Shown here piece by piece: positions 19,977 through 26,185 of a stretch of DNA of 26,185 nt. How positions within the stretch are numbered: the stretch's first letter is position 1; the number at the start of each line of letters is the position of its first letter. A program made the translations under genes and the position numbers. Source of the stretch: Perkinsus marinus ATCC 50983 (Eukaryota; Perkinsozoa; Perkinsida; Perkinsidae); NCBI RefSeq assembly GCF_000006405.1, contig NW_003213425.1:37546-63730 (forward strand), given 5' to 3'. The notes under the pieces were generated by a model, which was not told the origin of the DNA, ran no database searches, and worked only from the letters and a program-made list of their open reading frames with translations.

Positions 19977-20842
19977 CTATGATCCATTCACCCTGTCTGC
20001 CATCATGCTATTATCTGAGCCCTGTTGCAACCCATGGGCGTCTCACGGTGAAATTGACTGGGCTCTGAACTCGATACGATGTAGGGGGAAGTTGAAAACT
20101 TGTTTGAGCTCATTACGATCGAATGAAAACTCATTTGAGCTCATAACGATCCAACGGAAACTCATTTGAGATCATTACGATCGAATGAAAACTCATTTGA
20201 GCTCATAACGACTTAATGAAAACTCATTTGAGCTTATCGCGATTGAATCATGAGGATTCAATCGAACCGTTGAATAAGTGAAAATTAAGGAAAAAGGGAT
20301 TATCTTACCAGGGTCCTATACGGAGGTGGATATTGTGGGTCTATTCCAAGCGCCACAAAGTGCGTGAAGTTGCCTTGCACGTAGGTTCCCAGACTTAACA
20401 AGCTTACAGCTCGGTTGAAAGTGTTAGGTGGAGACATAGTGAGAGCAGCAGATACAAAATCACCATCTTCTAGAGCAATCCCACACTCTTTCTGTAATTC
20501 CGCCTTGAACTCTGCGAGAAGGGGCCTGTGCGAGTCCATGATGATGTATTCATCTCCTAACGGGGTGCTTATGGGGCGTAGAAGCCAGGTGGAGTTTAAA
20601 TGGTTAGACGCCACGAACTTAGTGGGCTTACCAGGCAGATCACACGATGCCCTGATAGTCGTCAGAGTTGGTATGTGAACTGATGTACGTATAGTGTAAG
20701 TGAAGCTGTGAGATTGTACTGACTGCCCCTTGGAGTCGACCGATATACGAAACGTTAATCTTCTGGCCTCGACCGTGAGCACAGCTGAGATCCAAACCAA
20801 CACCGTCAGAATGACAGACATAACCGAATAAAGCCTGCACAA
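19977..20842 (-). CDS. Secreted protein, two exons, paralog of the gene at 8820-9623
   Basis: Exon 1 is 20842-20309, exon 2 is 20021-19977 and the intron is 287 nt, with the same splice sites as in A1. The protein is 192 residues with the signal peptide MCRLYSVMSVILTVLVWISA then VLTVEA. Residues ~27-95 differ from A1 by many replacements and small indels (RRLTFRISVDSKGQSVQ against SLARILTFRHSKLQSVP). The block LGDEYII to LTMSPPN is nearly identical. The intron and the flanking DNA are much closer to A1 than the variable coding part is, the reverse of normal constraint. Family unknown. Confidence 0.7.
20094..20248. repeat. 31-bp intronic minisatellite, five units
   Basis: Units start at 20094, 20125, 20156, 20187 and 20218. 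The last unit leads into a hairpin with perfect 10-nt arms (20240-20249 and 20255-20264). Confidence 0.9.
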
Positions 20843-21590
20843 ATGAAGTCTTCCTCTGTACGGAAGTCAATGGGTCTATAAGCCCAGCAGCTGGAACTCA
20901 AAATTTTCAAGATGGTACTCTCCAATAAGCCCTATGATGGTCCATCACTGAGGGGAAGTTCATCTCGATGTGCGATAATGTGTTTAACTTCGAGTTTAAT
21001 TCACCAAGATTAAATTTAATTCCTCGACAACTTCTACTCGTCGGATATTCCGACTCAGAATCGCTCCACTGGAGCCGCTTCAAGGAGCCAGTGTCTCCAC
21101 TGCCAGTCTATGCGTCACCGCGATTCTACTGGCCGAAAAGAGAACTCTCAAGATTCATTTATCGGGAACTGCCAGTGTTATCGACTCCATGCACTCCTTG
21201 ACGGTAGCCGAGACGCTCGGCCGAGAGGATCCCCAAGCGCTTGCCTACTCCAGTGAATTCTGAGTGAGGGGAGGGCGACACCCACCCAGTGTAGCAACCA
21301 GACTATACGACATCGCGACGAGATGTCTATGGATCCTTTTGCTTTGTAAATGTCCCATTTTCATGCGTACCGGGTGTCTCAGTAAACTGGATGGTAATCA
21401 AGTGTATTTCGGTCGTCATCTGCAAAGCGAGCAGTATCCTGATTACCAGGATATCCTCACACAATCGCCATGCACGACTGGAGAACGAGCGGAGGAATGG
21501 AGTTCTCAGGCTGAGGAACATCATCTACCTAGCAACACCGTCATTTACGGTATGGGACGGTAGGCAATCAATTGAGCATTTACGGTCCGT

Positions 21591-21613
21591 AAATGCACAG
21601 TAACTGTGCATTT
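21591..21613. repeat. Palindrome at the A2/B2 junction
   Basis: AAATGCACAGT (21591-21601), A, ACTGTGCATTT (21603-21613). The left arm is A sequence. A1 continues with T at the loop position, the complement of the loop base here. B2 starts right after the right arm. Confidence 0.85.
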
Positions 21614-21625
21614 GCTCATGATGTT

Positions 21626-21726
21626 CAGAAACCAACGAGAATTTTCCAAAATTTTCTCCGAATTTTCATATTTTCAGCGATAGTGTCGCTGCGATACATG
21701 AAGTTGAGCATGTGCATATTTTCCCC
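21626..21726 (+). repeat. Intron-resident dispersed element, copy in B2
   Basis: It begins CAGAAACCAACGAGAATTTT and ends GTTGAGCATGTGCATATTTT, then CCCCC ACACAG, an acceptor-like sequence. It matches the ends of the element in nonaspanin intron 4. In B1 the counterpart (17170-17249) has lost the CATGTGCATATT end. Confidence 0.5.
21676..21697. repeat. 22-bp footprint present in B2, absent in B1
   Basis: AGCGATA (21676-21682), G, TGTCGCT (one mismatch), GCGATA, C. B1 has only ATCGATAC at 17222-17229. Confidence 0.85.
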
Positions 21727-21747
21727 CACACAGGTGATCCATAAAAT

Positions 21748-22373
21748 TACATCAAGGGCTGGGTTCATCGCCTCGACCGCCCTAGCAGCTGTTATGGACG
21801 TTTGTTTACCTACATGCTGCTTCCTGAACGATAACAACAAGCAAATACCCCGTGATCACGATCAGTGGTGGAGAAATATACGTTCGCTCTCATCAGCTCA
21901 GCTCAGGAGTTCTCACTAATTATGGAAGAGTGCAGAGAAAGCAACAAAAATTTCCGCATCATTTTCATGTTATCACCAACGTATGTAGTTGACCATGTGC
22001 ATATTTTTCCTGATCCTGATTACGAGTGTCACTCAATGCTTAGAACTTTTACTCTGCTCTACTCGTGATAGTATCACGGTGATACTCCACAATCGTCCCT
22101 CTCGTGCAATACTTATAGCTGTGCTAAGGTGTAGCCTAGCTACTATGCTAATGATACATGTAAAAATAAGACGATTATTGTCTTGTATGCGATAGTATTG
22201 TTGTCAGTCTATCAACTCTCACTCGTTTTGATATTACTAATAATTTGTCTCTCTCTTTAAGGCTTGATGTGGACATGGACACTGGAGAGTATAGGTCTAG
22301 GAAACTCCAGATCCATCAGGGCCACATGGAGCTGCTCGGAGCGGCCGAACTTACCCAAATTGGAAACTGGTAG
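21748..22373 (+). CDS. Putative split gene in B2 (two exon candidates)
   Basis: This is the counterpart of the exon candidates in B1. The first candidate ends at the stop at 21919; its acceptor CACACAG lies at about 21727-21733. The terminal candidate is 22262-22373, after CTCTCTTTAAG, and reads LDVDMDTGEYRSRKLQIHQG then HMELLGAAELTQIGNW and a stop. Both frames are intact. The gene's other exons were not found. Confidence 0.3.
21932..22010 (+). repeat. Intron-resident dispersed element, second copy in B2
   Basis: It begins GCAGAGAAAGCAACAAAAAT and ends GTTGACCATGTGCATATTTT then TCC. It aligns along its length with the copy at 21626-21726. The B1 counterpart is 17449-17527. Confidence 0.5.
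22064..22085. repeat. 22-bp footprint present in B2, absent in B1
   Basis: CGTGATA (22064-22070), G, TATCACG (22072-22078), GTGATA, C: all 22 positions fit. B1 has only CGTGATAC at 17581-17588. Confidence 0.9.
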
Positions 22374-22876
22374 GATATCTACACTGAACGGTTTAGAGGA
22401 ACATTACGGGATAGTGAATAACCATACTACTTCGATATGAAGGATAACTACGACGAAAAATCATTGACATGCTCCACTCATAAGCTTAGCCCTGAATCGA
22501 CCTCGAATATTAAATGACCATTCCGAGTGAAACGGCTGGCCGAGCTACACATACAAATTGTTTGCTGCACTTGAGTAACACTACCCTCATAACAAAGTAC
22601 TATTGCCATAACCCTGCCTCCTTGCCTAGAGTATGCATGACGCCCACGAGTGTCCTTATCTATAGCAAACGAGGAAAGCCCAGTGACCTACTCGAACGCT
22701 GGAGACCCTATAGTCAGGTTTCCCTATTTACAACAAGCACAGCCTCGTCCCGAGGACCAGTACCCTCCCAGAATCAATCACTAAATTCTTTAAGGCTGGT
22801 CACTATTTTTGCAAGATGCTCGAACAGTGCGTTTAGGATAGTGCTCGCTCTTTGTGTGCATAGCACTAGTCAAATT

Positions 22877-23579
22877 CCAGAGTACTGTGAGTAACTCTGA
22901 TCAGGTTGTGCGGGTGGGATTTATTGGGACCTTGCTCATTATTGCTGGTGTTAGTGTGTAGACAGCGAGTCGCTACCTCGCCAGTTTGCTTTAGTTGGCC
23001 ATCATGATCACTATCCTTCGCCGAGAATTGCCAAGCATGTTGCTTTAGAGAGTTGGTTGTGAGTGCAACCGAGCTGGAACATGGACGGTGCCAAAGAGAG
23101 CTGCAGGTTACAAATGTCCCCCAGAATTGCCTGTAACTCCTCTTACGGAGTTTTGGCGGAGATAAGGATGAGCTACGTTTGTTGCTTGGCGTGATATCAG
23201 CAACACTGGCTCAATAGGTCCAGTTATACAAGGGGCACCATCTCTGAGGATAACTGATGGTGACCACGTGGGCAATCCCAGCAGCGATGCGACCTGAGAA
23301 TCTCACGTTGAGATGTGTATGTTGGTTACGATGTTTACCCTGTCACATGCCGACTAATCATGTTTCCAACATGCCATGTTTAATTCTTTCTTATTTTGGT
23401 ATTTTGATCTGACAGATCAGAATACCGGTCAAATTTTACAGTGTGAAACTGAAAGTGAACAGAGTGAAATGGAACTGATGATTCGTAAGAATTTGTAGTC
23501 CGCCACCTCTGGCGATGCGAGCGGTACCGCAACTCATGGACCCCGTCACGTTATTCATTGTTGAGCTGTATATTCCTGT
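22877..23579. other. Gene-free stretch
   Basis: No coding signal was seen. A 14-bp-arm palindrome with a 1-nt loop (23398-23411 and 23413-23426, one mismatch) and several 6-7-bp hairpins are present. Confidence 0.5.
23398..23426. repeat. 14-bp-arm palindrome with a 1-nt loop
   Basis: GGTATTTTGATCTG, A, CAGATCAGAATACC, with one mismatch. Confidence 0.85.
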
Positions 23580-23852
23580 TCAGGCTCTATTAGGGTACAC
23601 AGAACCCGGCAACAGTCTTTGCGTCACAAAACGACGGCTCTTCCGAATCTGTTCCAAGCAGTCATCACCATAGTCGCCTCCGTAAGGAGCGGTAAAATTA
23701 TTGGAGCCCAACAATCGGACCAGGAATAATTCATGGACCCTCTCATTGCTTGGATGCGTGAGCTTCACGTGTGCCACAGCCGACAGCCATGGCCCACTTA
23801 TTTTGCGACGCACAGCAACGACTCGCCTACACATCTTTGACCACCCATGCAC
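23580..23852 (-). CDS. Unrecognised C-terminal coding stretch
   Basis: A 90-codon minus-strand ORF with protein-like composition: KISGPWLSAVAHVKLTHPSN, ERVHELFLVRLLGSNNF, YGGDYGDDCLEQIRKS. It ends PGSVYPNRA. An acceptor-like AAAATAAG just inside could make it a terminal exon. No family or upstream exon was recognised, and it lies opposite to the plus-strand exons that follow. Confidence 0.3.
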   Translation of the reverse strand: MHGWSKMCRRVVAVRRKISGPWLSAVAHVKLTHPSNERVHELFLVRLLGSNNFTAPYGGDYGDDCLEQIRKSRRFVTQRLLPGSVYPNRA

Positions 23853-23974
23853 AACCTCGTGAACGTCGCACTGTTGGTCTGTCTTAACATGGCCTGGGCC
23901 GATTTCACGGTTGGGAGGTGAGTCCGTGAGGAGGGAGTATGATTTACATTGTGTGATAAAAGAACTCCTTTCAG

Positions 23975-24372
23975 AACCGAAGGACTTGGACCATTCCCGA
24001 CACCGGATAACAATGACGATGCCAACTTAACTTCAGGTCAGTCATATGGATTCGGTCACGGCTCGAATTGTGAAATTGACCATCAATTGTTACGCCCATT
24101 CCAGAGGGTGGGGATTATGAGAGCCCGTGGGTAATGCATCATGGTTGCTGGCGTATATTGGTTGTGGATGCCACTCTTCCACCATGCTGTACGGTCATGT
24201 AACCTTGAACAACCCCTCTCACTCAGATATCCGTCGCATTTTTGTACAAACCCTCAATCTATCTTGTCTCTTTCAGAACACTACAGTGATCTTTTCAGCG
24301 GTCTGTGTTGACCGTTGTCAGGGAAACGGCGACTGTCCGAAGCCTCCTACTGGATTGGTACAATGCCTCTGA
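23975..24372 (+). CDS. C-terminal part of a cysteine-rich protein, two exons
   Basis: Exon 23975-24036 (acceptor CTTTCAG, donor GTCAGT) reads TEGLGPFPTPDNNDDANLTS. Exon 24299-24372 (acceptor CTTTTCAG) continues in phase 1 as AVCVDRCQGNGDCPKPPTG then LVQCL and a stop. The intron is 262 nt. Five cysteines in the last ~23 residues suggest an extracellular domain. An upstream exon was not found. It may belong with the cysteine-rich gene at 4311-4700 in style, but the cysteine spacing is not the same. Confidence 0.4.
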
Positions 24373-24464
24373 GTATGCGTTATCGTATGCAGCAATGATA
24401 AGGTAGACTTAGTTCGCTCCGATACTGTACTACAAGTGGCGTATTCTCAGGACTGTCCTGAAGG

Positions 24465-24486
24465 GGGGTTTGAAACCCCGGGTTTC
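24465..24486. repeat. 22-bp palindromic footprint (exact)
   Basis: GGGGTTT (24465-24471), G, AAACCCC (24473-24479), GGGTTT, C. A second single-base-loop palindrome (24447-24461) lies just before it. Confidence 0.85.
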
Positions 24487-24601
24487 GTCTAGGTGGCGGG
24501 GACGAGTTAGCTCGAGTTAGCAATCCCTCGGGGTATTGCTCTTTCCACAATTGATCGACACACAATCATGGATGATCACTCGTGAGCGGTATTTCTGACT
24601 C

Positions 24602-24650
24602 ACAAAATATCAGCATACCGTGTGACTCACACGGTATGCTGATATTTTGT
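24602..24650. repeat. Perfect 24-bp-arm palindrome with a 1-nt loop
   Basis: 24602-24625 and 24627-24650 are exact reverse complements around a single C. This is the longest perfect palindrome in the window. No coding sequence overlaps it. Confidence 0.95.
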
Positions 24651-24950
24651 TGCCTGCAATCCCGGGTTTTGCAACCCCAACTTTAGGTTTCCACTTCTCC
24701 CAGGCAAGTTATTTACTCCTAGTTGATGGTCAAGATTCACATCGGAGTCATTTCCTGTGAAATTATTCAATGAAGGTCAATTTATTGGGCTAGGTCAACA
24801 AACGAGCGAATGGTTTGTGATGTGGTTGGAGGGTGTTGGATCGATTAATATCCAGTTACCATTTAGTTAATGGGGTCTTTCCTGAAACCACCCACCCGCA
24901 TCCAGTTTAAGGTGGTTTGGGAGGCATGAGTAGTCAAGCGATGGTCATAA

Positions 24951-24972
24951 GCCAGAGGCTCTGGCCAAGAGA
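24951..24972. repeat. Decayed 22-bp footprint
   Basis: GCCAGAG, G, CTCTGGC, CAAGAG, A. The arms are perfect; the third copy has one mismatch and the last base does not fit. Confidence 0.5.
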
Positions 24973-25169
24973 GCACCGAATTGACTCTCTGTGGCAGATG
25001 AGAGTATCCCATAACCTCGCTGCTACTTATGCGGAGCGGAGCATCCAGCGCTGCAAGTTTCGGAGAGTTTTTCGACAGAACTTCGAGGTTGAGACTTTAG
25101 AATCTCACAAGTTCTGTACCAACGTATCATGCTTTCGCCCCACTACCCACTCCTCCCAACTAACTGAAT

Positions 25170-25198
25170 GAATGTATGTTGTTCGACAACAGACATTC
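25170..25198. repeat. 13-bp-arm hairpin
   Basis: 25170-25182 pairs with 25186-25198 around TCG, with one mismatch. Confidence 0.8.
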
Positions 25199-25263
25199 AA
25201 CAATAGTATGGTAGAGTGTTCACAGTAAACCAGGGAGCGAGTAAAGTTGAGTTTTTTGTGCAG

Positions 25264-25546
25264 CGCACTAGCACCCATTCTTTGGCTGCTACTCCGCGAT
25301 TCTACTGAGGGCGCACTCGGTGTGTTAAGACCCTTACTTGATCCGCACGTGGAGGACGGTAACTTAGTCGATGCTTCTGAGTGTAAGTTTTACGTAGTTC
25401 ACTCGCTAGTAAGTTTTTCGTCCTCAGTATTGAAGCATCCACCTCAGACCAGACCGGACCTCTTCGTTGGTGAGGCTGTGAAGAAATGGGCAATGCCGTC
25501 AAGGAACTTTGTTGTCACTGTTCAGTCGAATTTCTCAAATGTGTGA
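25264..25546 (+). CDS. Unrecognised C-terminal coding stretch, two exons
   Basis: After the acceptor TTTTTTGTGCAG the frame reads ALAPILWLLLRDSTEGALG, VLRPLLDPHVEDGN and LVDASE. A donor GTAAGT at 25383 and an acceptor CCTCAG at 25427 define a 45-nt intron of the same size class as in the nonaspanin gene. The frame continues LLKHPPQTRPDLFVGEAVKK then WAMPSRNFVVTVQSN to a stop at 25544-25546. The intron length is a multiple of three and the unspliced frame is also open, so retention is possible. Upstream exons and the family are unknown. Confidence 0.4.
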
Positions 25547-26185
25547 ACTATTTCAAGTGGCATGGTGATAGGGGTATTAGGGTAACACCCAAACTTCGAT
25601 CGCAGAATCGAGCCACAAGCACTGGCAAACTTATCTCAATTCATGTACTGTAGTCTCAATCTGAGACTCACATTAGGATCTAGATACCACGAGTAAAAAT
25701 TATGAATTTTAAAGTGACCAACACACTGAGTAAAAGAAGGTTGGTGTTGACTCATCACTGTTGAGCCAGCTAGTTCCGAAATTAAGTGATTATCGACGAC
25801 AGACTTTCGCGCAACCCAACACCGCTACGTTCGCTATGATAAGCATTCGTATCGGATAGTGATAAAATACTATTTTGAAAATAGACCAATGACCAAGCCT
25901 CAAGTCCGTTAGACACTTGAAAGTTCTGGCAGGAACAACCAAATACACGAACTTCTCCCGAAGAATGATCCCAATAGCTCTGAAATGTGGATCTCGCACT
26001 AAGGAATATTGAAATGAAAACCTCGAGTCGGGGACCGCGACACATCACAGACATAATCTCGTGAGCCCCAGCTATTTTTCAATAAGTCTGATGGTGAAGA
26101 CACGAGAGACAAGAGCGACTGAAATAATGACGGACCCTTAGTTGATCAACTTCGTATGCCGATCAGAACGACACATCGTTCGACA
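25547..26185. other. Gene-free end of the window
   Basis: Two overlapping minus-strand ORFs (25782-26054 and 25790-25999) show no family signature. A 7-bp palindrome with a 3-nt loop is at about 25652-25668, and one with a 1-nt loop is at about 25869-25883. Confidence 0.4.

Larger units (their letters stand above)
19681..21601. repeat. Segmental duplication, copy A2
   Basis: A2 is homologous to 8522-10393 along its length. It differs by two extra minisatellite units, a 19-bp palindromic insertion near 19823, the absence of the 14-bp insertion seen in A1 at 9774, and clustered changes in the secreted-protein gene. Its left end joins the truncated LINE and its right end joins copy B2 through a palindrome. 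Confidence 0.9.
21614..22876. repeat. Segmental duplication, copy B2
   Basis: B2 is homologous to 17167-18379. It carries two palindromic insertions that B1 lacks (21676-21697 and 22064-22085), lacks the one in B1 at 18128, and has about 15 extra non-palindromic bases near 22652. Confidence 0.9.

Noticed and set aside
24602-24650. Transcription terminator
   Set aside because: It has a perfect stem but a 1-nt loop and no adjacent gene end or T tract, and the window is eukaryotic.
1-26185. CRISPR array, prokaryotic operons or ribosomal RNA
   Set aside because: No regularly spaced direct repeats with unique spacers, no rRNA-like sequence, and genes are intron-split.

Overview
This window looks like nuclear DNA of a unicellular eukaryote, most likely an alveolate of the Perkinsus type. 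The genes are split by canonical GT-AG introns, several only 41-55 nt long, and are separated by long gene-poor stretches. Small secreted-protein families occur in duplicate. The organism call is inference from gene style; no marker gene here proves it.

Layout. 1-1285: a tRNA-like fragment, a degenerate tandem repeat and a FAD-binding-like ORF. 3174-4700: an unrecognised two-exon gene and a broken cysteine-rich gene. 6788-7429 (minus): a three-exon small membrane protein. 8522-10393: segmental copy A1, carrying a two-exon secreted-protein gene on the minus strand. 12025-13138 (minus): a seven-TM, GPCR-like gene. 13331-16375 (minus): a complete ten-exon nonaspanin (TM9SF/EMP70) gene of 587 codons, the firmest call in the window. 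17167-18379: segmental copy B1. 18380-19680: a truncated APE-type LINE. 19681-21601: copy A2. 21614-22876: copy B2. 22877-26185: gene-poor DNA with three partial coding stretches.

The most interesting signal is not a gene. At about 20 places the DNA contains a 22-bp arrangement built on an 8-bp target T: the first 7 bases of T, then the full reverse complement of T (8 bases), then the last 7 bases of T. Ten instances are exact. Four instances are present in one member of a duplicated pair (A1/A2 or B1/B2) and absent from the other as a clean 14-bp indel, so they are insertions and not inherited palindromes. A larger two-sided version (23 bp) sits in the GSYC codons of a cysteine-rich gene and breaks its frame. 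The form is what would be expected if a transposase with an 8-bp target duplication nicked one base outside its ends, left hairpinned flanks, and the opened hairpins annealed through complementary 8-nt overhangs (hAT-like excision). Template switching is the main alternative.

Other points: longer near-perfect palindromes, many with single-base loops; a degenerate intron-resident element shared by the nonaspanin intron 4 and both B copies; and secreted-protein paralogs whose coding part has diverged more than their flanks.
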